A stretch of 64,000 nt of DNA, from NCBI RefSeq assembly GCF_003415655.1, contig NZ_QRHC01000008.1:1-64000 (forward strand), given 5' to 3'. Origin of the DNA: Vibrio maerlii. Its GTDB lineage: Bacteria; Pseudomonadota; Gammaproteobacteria; Enterobacterales; Vibrionaceae. The notes beneath the pieces were generated by a model. The model was not told where the DNA came from and made no database searches. It saw nothing but the letters and a program-made list of their open reading frames with translations. Below, piece after piece: positions 45,962-54,857 of the stretch; the stretch's first letter is position 1, and each line of letters starts with the position of its first letter. Position numbers and translations under genes: made by a program.

Positions 45962-46153
45962 ATGAACCTAGCTAATTTTGAATCTATGGATCCAATCATG
46001 CTGATGAGTATTGTCAACATGAAGCTTCGTGATGATTTTGCTGGTGACCTAGATAAACTAGTGAACTACTTTGATATTAGCCGCGAAGCGTTAGAAGCCA
46101 AGTTGGCGACCGCTGGTTTTGAGTTTCTACCCGAAGCAAAACAGTTTCGCTAA
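45962..46153 (+). CDS. DUF4250 small protein
   Basis: A 63-residue acidic protein. The segment PIMLMSIVNMKLRDDFAGDLDKLVNYFDIS is characteristic of DUF4250, a small family of unknown function. It overlaps the end of the yaeP reading context by near-contiguity and is closed by a strong hairpin at 46192-46229. It lacks membrane or signal segments. Confidence 0.82.
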   Translation: MNLANFESMDPIMLMSIVNMKLRDDFAGDLDKLVNYFDISREALEAKLATAGFEFLPEAKQFR

Positions 46154-46191
46154 CAAATCTGTCTTGCAAACTATGCAAACACGTTAACAAC

Positions 46192-46229
46192 AAAAACAGC
46201 CAGTGTTTCGAAAAACACTGGCTGTTTTT
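46192..46229. terminator. Bidirectional terminator after the yaeP operon
   Basis: A 17-bp perfect stem (arms 46192-46208 and 46213-46229) with a four-base loop; the arms end in five A and five T residues. It lies 38 bases past the DUF4250 stop. Confidence 0.93.
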
Positions 46230-46306
46230 ATATCCGTTATGCCTAAATAACCTCAGCTCGGTATAATTGAAGCCATTCAGCACAGCTTCTTAAGCGCCTA
46301 GCTTCG

Positions 46307-47071
46307 TTAAATTGTGAAGACCTGATAGTCCTTCAACGCTGGGATCTTTTCATGCAGAGCTTTCTCTTCTTCTGCGAGATCACCTACAGAATCACACAAC
46401 TCTTGAGACTGCCTTTCAACTTCTGCCTCATGGGCTTTGAGTCGCTCATCAAACTTAGCTTTTAGCTCTGACATGCTATCCGCTAACTCACTCAGGTTAA
46501 GGCCACCCTCTTGATCCATCTTTGCCGACAAAGCATTAAAAGCGCTTTCGAAAAACTCTTCGTTTAGCACTGCCATTAGAGCATCAATATCTTGCTGCCA
46601 GCTTTTTTGCAGTTCATCGGTATCCACTGAAGGTAACACCCAGTCACCGTTTTCTGAGTACTTCTCTTGAAGCCCATCAAAAAACTCTTTCACTGAGACC
46701 TTGGCATCATCGAAGGCACCTGGCATATCTAAACTAACCGCAATATCATCCATAATGTCTTCAGCTAGCTTCAGGCTCTCTTCCGCCATCTGTTTTGCTT
46801 TTGGCACATAACTATTTATTTTATCGCGATACTCCGCGATAGCTTGCTCTTGGTCGGGATCGAGTTCAATCTTATCACCGTGAATATACAGGTGATTGTC
46901 ATCATCCATTACGACCGCGGTCTCTCCTTGATGTTCGATCTCCAATTCACTATCACCAATATGTACCTCGCTCTTTATAGAGATATCACACTGTGCTGCA
47001 CTAGCCAAAGGTGCACTCAATGCAGTCGCACACGCTAAAGCCATCAGGGCAAATTTATTGGTTGGCTTCAT
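46307..47071 (-). CDS. DUF2884 (YggN-like) exported protein
   Basis: A 254-residue exported protein (signal FALMALACATALSAPLASAA) with two cysteines and a highly acidic, helical mature region; the early part QCDISIKSEVHIGDSELEIEHQG and the helical middle match DUF2884/YggN. It is predicted to be periplasmic; its role is unknown. The ATG at 47069-47071 is backed by a GGAGG site. It follows the GreA/B-like gene by 18 bases and probably shares its transcript. Confidence 0.82.
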   Translation of the reverse strand: MKPTNKFALMALACATALSAPLASAAQCDISIKSEVHIGDSELEIEHQGETAVVMDDDNHLYIHGDKIELDPDQEQAIAEYRDKINSYVPKAKQMAEESLKLAEDIMDDIAVSLDMPGAFDDAKVSVKEFFDGLQEKYSENGDWVLPSVDTDELQKSWQQDIDALMAVLNEEFFESAFNALSAKMDQEGGLNLSELADSMSELKAKFDERLKAHEAEVERQSQELCDSVGDLAEEEKALHEKIPALKDYQVFTI

Positions 47072-47089
47072 TACATCCTCCAACATCAG

Positions 47090-47569
47090 TTATTCAACAA
47101 CATCTACTTCGTAATAAGTGTGCTTACCATTAATGACAAGCTCAACTTCATCCCCCACAGCTTTGCCAAGAATGGCCTTTCCTAGTGGCGATCCGGGCGT
47201 CAATACGTACACTGATTGACCCTCAAGCTCAACTGTCAATCCGCCTGATGTTGGACCGATGAAAAACGCCTTCGTTTCATCCTCTTCATCAAGCAATTCG
47301 ACATAGGCTGTCATACCGGCAGTCTTACCATGGTAATCGCGTAAAACTAACTCACGATACTGACGGACCTCTTCTTCGCTTTCACTCACGCGCATCGCTT
47401 GCCCATGAGCTAAGTAAGAAGCCTCCAAAGCCAGTGTATCGTATTTATGCTCTGGTAGTGTCTCTTCATCAGTTGCCGCATCAATGGCTCTTTGGGTAGA
47501 AGCCACAGCGATTTGATACTTTTCCTCCAGCAGATTGATTATTTTCTGCTTGAGTTCGTCTTTTCTCAT
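47090..47569 (-). CDS. GreA/GreB-family transcription factor-like protein
   Basis: A 159-residue protein. The C-terminal half (residues about 85-158, with GGLTVELEGQSVYVLTPGSPLGKAILGKAVGDEVEL) is the FKBP-like domain of GreA/GreB factors that bind the RNA polymerase secondary channel. The N-terminal half is helical and carries acidic residues (DEETLPEHKYDTL) near the expected coiled-coil tip, but its sequence departs from canonical GreA and GreB. It could be a cleavage factor or a competing Gre-like regulator. The ATG at 47567-47569 is preferred over a TTG further upstream. Confidence 0.8.
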   Translation of the reverse strand: MRKDELKQKIINLLEEKYQIAVASTQRAIDAATDEETLPEHKYDTLALEASYLAHGQAMRVSESEEEVRQYRELVLRDYHGKTAGMTAYVELLDEEDETKAFFIGPTSGGLTVELEGQSVYVLTPGSPLGKAILGKAVGDEVELVINGKHTYYEVDVVE

Positions 47570-47646
47570 TCTTAGTCCGTGCTTAAGGTTCAGCAAACGA
47601 CCCTAAAATCCAGTAGTATTAGCTCAATACAACAGAGGACTTCACT

Positions 47647-49578
47647 ATGTCAGATACGCTTCACTCTAGAATCAGCACGACTCTTCAACAACACTTCGGC
47701 TTCGACTCTTTGCGTTACGGCCAACAAGAGGTGATTGAAAAGGTACTTTCAGGGCATTCGAGTGCAGCAATATTCCCTACTGGGTCTGGTAAGTCGTTAT
47801 GCTATCAATTACCGGCTCTGATGTTACCACACCTAACACTCGTGATATCACCTTTGCTTGCATTGATGAAAGATCAGCTAGACTTCCTGACCAGCAAAGG
47901 CATCAATGCTTCATCTATTGACTCGACTCAGACACGTCAAGAAACACAAGCTATCATGCAGTCCGTAAAAGACGGACAAACCAAGGTTTTGATGATCTCA
48001 GTGGAGCGTTTGAAGAATGAGAGGTTCCGTCAGTTCATCTCGCAAGTTCCTATCTCTTTATTAGTAGTCGATGAAGCGCATTGTATCTCTGAATGGGGCC
48101 ATAACTTCCGCCCAGATTACCTCAAGTTGCCACACTACAAACAGCAATTGAACATCCCTCAGGTACTGCTATTAACCGCAACGGCAACCACACAAGTGAT
48201 CGAAGATATGCAGGCCAAGTTTGCTATCGCTCCTGATGATGTGGTCGTTACAGGCTTCTATCGCTCGAATCTAGACCTTGAAGTAATCCCTTGTGAAGAC
48301 TCTAACAAGCTAGCAACTCTAAACGCCCTAGTACAAAAACAACCGACGCAACCAACCATTGTTTATGTCACGCTTCAACACTCAGCTGAGGACGTCGCTC
48401 GAGCATTGCAAGCTGCTGGAGTCAATGCTGCCGCTTATCACGCTGGGTTAAAAGCCGATGTGCGTGAGCAACTCCAACAACGATTTATGGCCGGAGCCGT
48501 TGATTGTATTGTTGCAACGATTGCATTTGGTATGGGAGTGGATAAATCTGATATCCGTCGAGTGATTCATTTTGATTTGCCGAAGTCGGTCGAGAACTAT
48601 TCACAAGAAATTGGTCGAGCTGGACGTGATGGTCAACCATCTAAATGCATCATCATTGCCAACCAAACAGGCAGAAATACCTTAGAAAACTTCGTGTTCG
48701 GAGATACTCCAGACTTGTCTTCTATCAAGCTAGTTCTCGGCCAAGTCATTGCATCTAGCCCTCAATGGGAGACGGTGCTGCTGCGATTATCGAAAGAGAC
48801 AAATATTCGCCAACTTCCCCTGAAGACACTCTTGGTTTACCTAGAAATATCGGGAATTATTGAACCTAAATACAGCTATTTTGCTGACTACCGTTTTAAA
48901 TTTCTTCTTCCTGCAGCACAGATCGTGGCTAAGTTTGAAGGGGAACGACAACACTTTGTTCAAGGTATTTTTAATTGTTCCCCGAAGGCGAGAACATGGT
49001 GCCAACTTGATTTTGAGGCTATCTACCAAGCAGGGATTGGTGACCGACAACGTGTCATTACGGCAATGGACTATTTCCACCAGCAAGGCTGGATTGAACT
49101 CGAGAGCAAGCAACTCACCGATGTTTACCAAGTCTCAAATACTCAGATTGATGTAGAGTCAGAGGCACAGAAGCTGTTTAACCTATTCAAGCAAAAAGAA
49201 ATCAACGAAGTCGCTCGAATCGAGCAGATGATCAGTTTCTTTGAATCCAACCGCTGCCTGAGCGCATCATTAGCAGAATACTTTGCCGATGCACAAGCAC
49301 CACAAGCATGTGGGCATTGCTCGGTGTGTCGTGGAGCCGTCGCCTCGTTACCTAGTCAGCCGACAGTCGATATCGAAACAAGTCAGCTTCAAAGTTGGGT
49401 AACACCTTTTGTACAAGCAGCAACACAACCGCTGACGAGTGAAGCGATTACTCGATTCTTATGTGGTATTGCCACGCCACTATCTACTCACCTTAAAGCC
49501 AGCAAGATGGCAGGATATGGCAAACTGGAAAATGCCCGCTTTGAGGATGTGCTCAAGTTGACCCAACAAATCCAATAA
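47647..49578 (+). CDS. RecQ-family ATP-dependent DNA helicase
   Basis: A 643-residue superfamily 2 helicase. The Walker A motif is FPTGSGKSLCYQLPA (residues about 38-52), the Walker B is VVDEAHCISEWGHNFRPDY, and later motifs include TATAT and QEIGRAGRDGQPS. The RecQ zinc-binding cysteines include CGHCSVC near residue 560. The C-terminus after that is short and does not look like an HRDC domain, so this is likely a RecQ paralogue rather than the canonical RecQ. It is divergent from the GreA/B-like gene and converges on dinB with only 23 bases between. Confidence 0.9.
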   Translation: MSDTLHSRISTTLQQHFGFDSLRYGQQEVIEKVLSGHSSAAIFPTGSGKSLCYQLPALMLPHLTLVISPLLALMKDQLDFLTSKGINASSIDSTQTRQETQAIMQSVKDGQTKVLMISVERLKNERFRQFISQVPISLLVVDEAHCISEWGHNFRPDYLKLPHYKQQLNIPQVLLLTATATTQVIEDMQAKFAIAPDDVVVTGFYRSNLDLEVIPCEDSNKLATLNALVQKQPTQPTIVYVTLQHSAEDVARALQAAGVNAAAYHAGLKADVREQLQQRFMAGAVDCIVATIAFGMGVDKSDIRRVIHFDLPKSVENYSQEIGRAGRDGQPSKCIIIANQTGRNTLENFVFGDTPDLSSIKLVLGQVIASSPQWETVLLRLSKETNIRQLPLKTLLVYLEISGIIEPKYSYFADYRFKFLLPAAQIVAKFEGERQHFVQGIFNCSPKARTWCQLDFEAIYQAGIGDRQRVITAMDYFHQQGWIELESKQLTDVYQVSNTQIDVESEAQKLFNLFKQKEINEVARIEQMISFFESNRCLSASLAEYFADAQAPQACGHCSVCRGAVASLPSQPTVDIETSQLQSWVTPFVQAATQPLTSEAITRFLCGIATPLSTHLKASKMAGYGKLENARFEDVLKLTQQIQ

Positions 49579-49601
49579 GCCTTGTGGGCTTCCAAAGCAC
49601 A

Positions 49602-50681
49602 CTACTCACTTTCGTCAAAGAAACTCAGTTGTTCAATCGGTTCAATAGGCTTAAGCATCACACTTAAGCCTAACAAACGAATCTCTCGCCCTTGTTGACG
49701 CTGCATGATTTCAGCGAGGAGCTCTTTGAAATGGTTGAGATCCAAATAAGGCTGAACATGCTCAATAGTCGTTTGCTGAAAATCAGCAAACTTCATTTTA
49801 ATGCCTTGCTTGATGATCGCTTTGTCGGGGCGAGCCTTCTCTAAACGCTGCGCCAATTCGGGAAATAAACGCTCTTCTATCACTTTCCAACATTCTTCGT
49901 ACTCTAGAATGTTCTCACTAAAGGTACGTTCTACACCAACCGATTTACGCTCTCGTTCAACCACTACCTGACGGTTATCAATACCATGGCTGCGCTTCCA
50001 CAAAGAAGCACCCAAGCGCCCAAAGCGTCTCAATAACTCTCGATAGTCAGTGTTTCGAATGTCCTCACATTGATAAAAGCCTGCACTGTTAAGCTTGGCT
50101 AGGCTCACCTTACCTACCCCAGGTATTTTCTCTAGCGGCAGTTGGTCGATCTCTTGCTGTACCTTTTCGGGAGGAATGACGTACTGACCGTTCGGTTTGT
50201 TCATATCTGACGCCACTTTTGCGAGAAACTTTATCGGCGCCACACCGGCAGAGGCAGTGAGATTCAGTTCATTCCAGATATCATTGCGAATAGCTTTGGC
50301 TATAAGGGTTGCTGAACCATGGTGTAACTTACAATCGGTCACGTCGAGATACGCTTCATCCAATGATAAAGGCTCGATTAGTTGGGTATAACGAGAAAAT
50401 ATAGATCGGATCTGACGAGAAATGTCTTTGTAGACCTGCATGCGACCCGGTACAACGAGTAAATTAGGGCAAAGCTTGAGCGCTTGACCCGTTGGCATAG
50501 CAGAGCGAATACCAAACTTACGCGCTTCATAATTACATGTACTGAGTACCCCTCGCTGTTTCTCGTGACCACCAACCGCAAGAGGTCGATTTCGATAATG
50601 GGGATTATCGCGCATCTCGACGGCTGCATAAAAGCAGTCCATATCAACGTGGATAATTTTTCTATCGTAAACCGGTTCCAT
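49602..50681 (-). CDS. dinB: DNA polymerase IV
   Basis: A 359-residue Y-family translesion polymerase. The catalytic carboxylates lie in IHVDMDCFYAAVEMRD (near residue 10) and EPLSLDEAYLDV (near residue 104); the helix-hairpin-helix KIPGVGKVSLAKL follows. The little-finger domain occupies the C-terminal third. The ending QLSFFDESE resembles a beta-clamp binding motif (QLxLF type). The ATG at 50679-50681 is used; the longer frame begins with TTG. A perfect LexA box lies 15 bases upstream, so it is an SOS gene. Confidence 0.96.
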   Translation of the reverse strand: MEPVYDRKIIHVDMDCFYAAVEMRDNPHYRNRPLAVGGHEKQRGVLSTCNYEARKFGIRSAMPTGQALKLCPNLLVVPGRMQVYKDISRQIRSIFSRYTQLIEPLSLDEAYLDVTDCKLHHGSATLIAKAIRNDIWNELNLTASAGVAPIKFLAKVASDMNKPNGQYVIPPEKVQQEIDQLPLEKIPGVGKVSLAKLNSAGFYQCEDIRNTDYRELLRRFGRLGASLWKRSHGIDNRQVVVERERKSVGVERTFSENILEYEECWKVIEERLFPELAQRLEKARPDKAIIKQGIKMKFADFQQTTIEHVQPYLDLNHFKELLAEIMQRQQGREIRLLGLSVMLKPIEPIEQLSFFDESE

Positions 50682-50695
50682 ACAAACACTCAAAA

Positions 50696-50711
50696 CTGTA
50701 TATATAGACAG
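50696..50711. promoter_or_regulatory. LexA (SOS) box of dinB
   Basis: CTGT-ATATATAG-ACAG fits the CTGT-N8-ACAG LexA consensus at all eight outer bases with an AT-rich centre. It sits 15 bases before the dinB start and overlaps the expected promoter. Confidence 0.9.
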
Positions 50712-50817
50712 TATACAGCCAATTTTTAGGATTGAGAAACGACTCTTGATTTACGCTCGTTATTAAACGGCAATTATGTTTAAATGCTAAGAGAATGTTA
50801 AAAGAAAGGGACTTCTT

Positions 50818-52032
50818 TTGAGTCATAAAATTCTTGTTGTTGAAGACAGTCGCGCTTTTAGAAACTATTTAGAGCAACAACTTACCCAAGCGGGCTATCA
50901 CGTTTACCTCGCAGAATCTGTCGCAGAAGCAAAGCAAGTACTAGCGAGTGAAAGTGGGTTCGTGTGTACTGTTCTCGACTATTGCTTACCTGACGGACAA
51001 GACGGTGAAATCATCGATATTGTACTTGAACATGGGTACAAGGTGATACTGCTCACAGCTATGTTTAACGAAGATATCCGTGAACAAGTTCTATCGAAAG
51101 GCGTCTTAGATTACATACTCAAGGATAGTCAGGCTTCGGTCTCTTATATTCTCCCTCTTATATCCCGTATCATCAACAACCGTCACCATAAAGCACTGGT
51201 TGTGGATGACTCAGCCATGGTTCGCAAACATATTGTACAGTTACTTGAGCATCAATATATTCAAACCGTTATTGCAAATGATGGTGAAGAAGCACTTCAG
51301 GTCCTACGAGAATGCCCAGGTATCACCTTTGTCATTACTGATCATGATATGCCTGTTAAAGATGGCATCTCGATGATCCAAGAAATTCGCGCTCAATATG
51401 ACAAGAACCAATTGGCAATTCTAGGGCTATCTGGCAGCAACGACCGAACGATGACGGCTCGTTTTCTAAAAGCTGGTGCCAATGACTTTCTCTATAAACC
51501 ATTCAACCAAGAAGAGTTCTATTGCCGCGTTCACCAGCTGCTCGATATCAAAGAGGCAAACAACCAGCTCTATCGTCTGGCAAATCAAGATGCTTTAACC
51601 GGATTGTGGAATCGCCGCTTTTTATTTAGCCAAGCGTGTGGAGGTTGTAGCAGCCGCCATATAGCGATGATGGATATTGATCACTTCAAACGTGTTAATG
51701 ATACCTACGGTCACGATGGCGGCGATGCTGTGTTGGTGACTGTTTCTAATATCCTAAAGATCTACTTCAAAGAAGATGTCGTCGCTCGATTTGGTGGAGA
51801 AGAGTTTTGCATTCAGTCGTGCTCCTCATTCGAAGACTTTACCACACGGCTAGAGCAAGTTCGGACACGTATCGCCAAGACTCCGATTAATCACAATGGC
51901 TCCGATATTTCTGTCACTATCAGCATGGGTGCAACCAACAGTGAGGCCACGTTGGATGAGCAGATAAAGATAGCTGACACGAGATTGTATCAAGCGAAAG
52001 AGAGTGGCCGAAACCAACTCATTTATTCCTAG
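50818..52032 (+). CDS. Double-receiver response regulator with GGEEF domain
   Basis: A 404-residue cytoplasmic regulator: receiver 1 (residues 4-118, phosphoacceptor Asp54), receiver 2 (125-245, Asp175 in ITDHDMP), then a diguanylate cyclase domain (250-404) with GGEEF at 326-330. The GGEEF motif should be active; the RxxD inhibition site is replaced by FKED at 317-320, so feedback inhibition is probably lost. The start must be the TTG at 50818 (AAAGGG upstream), because no ATG occurs before the second half of receiver 1. No partner kinase is encoded nearby. The TAG stop lies in an octamer repeat array. Confidence 0.93.
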   Translation: MSHKILVVEDSRAFRNYLEQQLTQAGYHVYLAESVAEAKQVLASESGFVCTVLDYCLPDGQDGEIIDIVLEHGYKVILLTAMFNEDIREQVLSKGVLDYILKDSQASVSYILPLISRIINNRHHKALVVDDSAMVRKHIVQLLEHQYIQTVIANDGEEALQVLRECPGITFVITDHDMPVKDGISMIQEIRAQYDKNQLAILGLSGSNDRTMTARFLKAGANDFLYKPFNQEEFYCRVHQLLDIKEANNQLYRLANQDALTGLWNRRFLFSQACGGCSSRHIAMMDIDHFKRVNDTYGHDGGDAVLVTVSNILKIYFKEDVVARFGGEEFCIQSCSSFEDFTTRLEQVRTRIAKTPINHNGSDISVTISMGATNSEATLDEQIKIADTRLYQAKESGRNQLIYS

Positions 52033-52078
52033 CTCTCTAGCTCTCTAGCTCTCTAGCTCTCTAGCTCTCTAGCTCTCT
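52031..52078. repeat. Octamer tandem array, 6 x AGCTCTCT
   Basis: Six perfect contiguous copies of AGCTCTCT begin inside the TAG stop codon of the GGEEF gene and end 20 bases before the following terminator. A shorter copy in the opposite orientation (AGAGAGCTAGAGA) overlaps the TAG stop of the HAD gene at 40178-40190. Confidence 0.97.
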
Positions 52079-52097
52079 AATGAGAACCCCTATAACA

Positions 52098-52130
52098 AGA
52101 AAAGCTCAAGGCATAACCTTGAGCTTTTCT
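52098..52130. terminator. Bidirectional terminator between the GGEEF gene and nqrM
   Basis: A 14-bp perfect stem AGAAAAGCTCAAGG/CCTTGAGCTTTTCT with a five-base loop lies between converging genes. Confidence 0.88.
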
Positions 52131-52153
52131 AGTCTAAGTCAATAGCTGATCGA

Positions 52154-52408
52154 CTATGCGATACGATCGTTTTGCCAAGACTTAAGCTGTTCTTCACGTG
52201 CGGCTAGCTTTTCAGCTCGCTCTGCTTCACGAGCTTCACGCTTTTTACGCGCATCACACGGCTCAGGGCAGTTACATACTTTGTCGATACCTACAGCACC
52301 AAGGCCACCACAACTGCCTTTTACCACTTTTTTCTGGAAGATATAGCCCACTGCCATTGCAGCGATAACAGCCATAAACACACCGAAAGTAATTAGAAAT
52401 GTACTCAT
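52154..52408 (-). CDS. nqrM: NqrM, Na+-NQR maturation protein
   Basis: An 84-residue protein with one N-terminal membrane helix (FLITFGVFMAVIAAMAVGYIF) and a conserved cysteine cluster SCGGLGAVGIDKVCNCPEPC, the signature of NqrM (formerly DUF539). NqrM is thought to deliver or insert the iron centre between NqrD and NqrE. It is the last gene of the nqr-apbE-nqrM group and lies 33 bases after apbE. Confidence 0.93.
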   Translation of the reverse strand: MSTFLITFGVFMAVIAAMAVGYIFQKKVVKGSCGGLGAVGIDKVCNCPEPCDARKKREAREAERAEKLAAREEQLKSWQNDRIA

Positions 52409-52441
52409 AATTCTTGCTCTCTGTCTTTTCTTAAAGAACGA

Positions 52442-53446
52442 TTATTTGTTTAATAACGGCTTATACGCTTCCGATGCCATCTCTTTAAATCCGTCTTCTG
52501 TTTTCACAATCATAAAAACAGGAATATTGTGTTGCTCAGCAACCTGCATACCTAGTTCTTCTCCCAAGACCATTAGACCCGTTGCAAGGCCATCAGCCGT
52601 CATCGAAGATTTATCCACCACGGTTACAGAAACAACTTTGTTTGAAATAGGCTTACCTGTGTTTGGATTGATAATGTGCGAATATCGAATTCCGTCACGT
52701 TCAAAGTAATTACGGTAATCACCTGACGTCGCCACTGCCATATCGCCTGGCTCAATAATATCTTGAATCGCACGTTCTTCAACCGATGGTTTCTCAATTG
52801 CGATGCGCCATTTAACGCCTTCGCGGTTCAAGCCTTTCAAACGCATCTCTCCGCCAACTTCTACCATATAGTTAGTCACGCCTTGAGATTGAATGTAGTC
52901 GGCAACAACATCGACACCCCAACCTTTCGCAATCGTCGAAAGATCAACGTATAGATTAGGAATGTCTTTAGTCAATGTATTGCCATCTACTGATAGGTGG
53001 CGAATACCAATATTAGCCTTACGAGCAGCTAACTCTTCTTCGGTTGGCACTACCTCAGGACGAGCTTCCGGGCCAAATCCCCACAAGTTAACTAAAGGAC
53101 CAACAGTAACATCCAGCGCTCCCAGAGTAAGACCGTTTAAACGAATCGCTTCTTGCACTACGATTGCCGTTTGTGGCGATACTACAAAAGGTTCTGAGTT
53201 TTGAGTTTGGTTAAAACGACTCAACTCTGAATCTTTACGGTAAGTCGACATCTGATCATTCACTTCTTCAAGTAAACGGTCGATTTCTAGCTGCAGATCT
53301 TCAGCCGACGGCTGTCCCTCTTCAGCAATGTATTTTACGTTATATGTGGTGCCCATTGTAGGGCCGCTTAAATGAATCTGCTCTACTGGCTTTTCACAGC
53401 CTGCTAGAACAAGAAGAGAAGCTAATGCAACAAGCCACTTTTTCAC
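52442..53446 (-). CDS. apbE: ApbE, FAD:protein FMN transferase
   Basis: A 334-residue lipoprotein (signal WLVALASLLVLAGC, Cys16) that attaches FMN covalently to threonines of NqrB and NqrC. Conserved parts are GPTMGTTYNV, LSTIAKGWGVDVVADYI and SGDYRNYFERDGIRYSHIINPNTGKP with the Mg/FAD ligands; the DKSSMTADGLATGLMVLG region follows. Its two targets, each with an SGAT motif, are encoded in the same cluster. It is separated from nqrF by a terminator-like hairpin, so it may have its own promoter in the CTAG-rich gap. Confidence 0.95.
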   Translation of the reverse strand: MKKWLVALASLLVLAGCEKPVEQIHLSGPTMGTTYNVKYIAEEGQPSAEDLQLEIDRLLEEVNDQMSTYRKDSELSRFNQTQNSEPFVVSPQTAIVVQEAIRLNGLTLGALDVTVGPLVNLWGFGPEARPEVVPTEEELAARKANIGIRHLSVDGNTLTKDIPNLYVDLSTIAKGWGVDVVADYIQSQGVTNYMVEVGGEMRLKGLNREGVKWRIAIEKPSVEERAIQDIIEPGDMAVATSGDYRNYFERDGIRYSHIINPNTGKPISNKVVSVTVVDKSSMTADGLATGLMVLGEELGMQVAEQHNIPVFMIVKTEDGFKEMASEAYKPLLNK

Positions 53447-53451
53447 TTGAA

Positions 53452-53540
53452 TTAGGTTCCTAGTTTTGAGTACCTAGTGCCTAGATCCGACCTCCTGAAG
53501 AATACTTCTAGGAACTAGGATCTAGAAACTAGGTTCTTGA
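53452..53540. repeat. CTAG-rich degenerate repeat
   Basis: Seven CTAG tetranucleotides occur in under 90 bases, in variants of ACCTAG, CTAGGAACTAGG and CTAGAAACTAGG. The right part can pair with the left (GTTCCTAG with CTAGGAAC). It occupies the gap between the apbE start and the nqrF terminator. Confidence 0.75.
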
Positions 53541-53548
53541 AAAAATAA

Positions 53549-53573
53549 TGGCTGACTCTAGTCGAGTCAGCCA
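53549..53573 (-). terminator. Terminator after nqrF
   Basis: A 10-bp stem TGGCTGACTC/GAGTCAGCCA with a five-base loop. On the minus strand it is followed by TTATTTTTT. It lies 28 bases past the nqrF stop codon. Confidence 0.88.
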
Positions 53574-53601
53574 TAACATTCAGAGATTAAAGCAGTTTTT
53601 A

Positions 53602-54828
53602 TTAACCACCAAAATCATCTAGTAGAATATTCTCGTCTTCTACACCTAGATCTTTCAGCATGCCGATAACAGCTGCGTTCATCATCGGTGGACCACACAT
53701 GTAGAACTCACAATCTTCAGGAGCTTCGTGATCCTTCAGGTAGTTTTCGTACAGTACGTTGTGGATGAAGCCTGTGTAACCATCCCAGTTATCTTCTGGC
53801 ATAGGGTCAGACAGAGCACAGTGCCAAACGAAGTTGTCGTTTTCTGCTTGTAGGCCGTCGAAATCCTCTACGTAGAACATTTCGCGCTTAGAACGTGCAC
53901 CGTACCAGAAAGACATCTTACGAGAAGACTTCAGACGCTTAAGTTGATCGAAGATGTGCGAACGCATTGGAGCCATACCAGCACCACCACCAACGAATAC
54001 CATCTCGTTGTCTGTGTCTTTCGCAAAGAACTCACCAAATGGACCAGAGATAGTACATTTGTCACCGTCTTTAAGAGACCAGATGAATGAAGACATGATA
54101 CCTGGTGGTACGTCAGGATTATTAGGCGGCGGCGTAGCGATACGCACGTTCAGCATAATAATACCTTCTTCTTCTGGGTAGTTAGCCATAGAGTATGCAC
54201 GAATTGTTTCTTCGCTTACCTTAGACTCGTAACGGAACAGGTTAAACTTGTCCCAGTCTTCACGGTACTCTTCTGGTACATCGAAATCAGAGTATTTCAC
54301 GTGGTGAGCAGGCGCTTCAATCTGAATGTAACCACCAGCACGGAAAGGTACTGATTCGCCATCAGGGATTTGAAGCTTAAGCTCTTTGATGAATGTTGCT
54401 TTGTTATCGTTAGAGATAACTGTACATTCCCACTTCTTAACGCCGAAGATTTCTTCAGGTAGTTCGATATCCATGTCAGTTTTCATTGCAACTTGACATG
54501 CTAGACGTTCACCTTCACGAGCTTCACCTTTAGAGATGTGATCAAGCTCTGTAGGTAGAATGTCACCACCACCAGATTTCACTTTTACGCGACACTGACC
54601 ACAAGAGCCACCGCCACCACAAGCAGAAGATACGAATACACCTGCACCAGCTAGTGCACCTAGTAGCTTACCACCAGGTTGAGTAGTGATAGCTAGGTCA
54701 GGGTTATCGTTTACAGCAATAGTGATGTCACCTGTAGGTACTAGCTTAGATTTAGCGAAAAGAATCACTAAAACTAGCGCCAGTAGGATAATGGTAAACA
54801 TCGCTACACCAAGAATAATGCTTTGCAT
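53602..54828 (-). CDS. nqrF: NqrF, NADH-oxidising subunit of Na+-NQR
   Basis: A 408-residue subunit with one N-terminal membrane helix, a [2Fe-2S] ferredoxin domain (cysteines in [15 protein letters not shown] and LACQ) and a flavin reductase domain with FAD-binding RAYSMANYP and NADH-binding [12 protein letters not shown]. It takes electrons from NADH into the pump. The C-terminus [11 protein letters not shown] is typical. It is the last of the six structural genes and ends before a terminator. Confidence 0.97.
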   Translation of the reverse strand: MQSIILGVAMFTIILLALVLVILFAKSKLVPTGDITIAVNDNPDLAITTQPGGKLLGALAGAGVFVSSACGGGGSCGQCRVKVKSGGGDILPTELDHISKGEAREGERLACQVAMKTDMDIELPEEIFGVKKWECTVISNDNKATFIKELKLQIPDGESVPFRAGGYIQIEAPAHHVKYSDFDVPEEYREDWDKFNLFRYESKVSEETIRAYSMANYPEEEGIIMLNVRIATPPPNNPDVPPGIMSSFIWSLKDGDKCTISGPFGEFFAKDTDNEMVFVGGGAGMAPMRSHIFDQLKRLKSSRKMSFWYGARSKREMFYVEDFDGLQAENDNFVWHCALSDPMPEDNWDGYTGFIHNVLYENYLKDHEAPEDCEFYMCGPPMMNAAVIGMLKDLGVEDENILLDDFGG

Positions 54829-54857
54829 TTGTTATTCCTTATTTTGGGGTGCGAACC

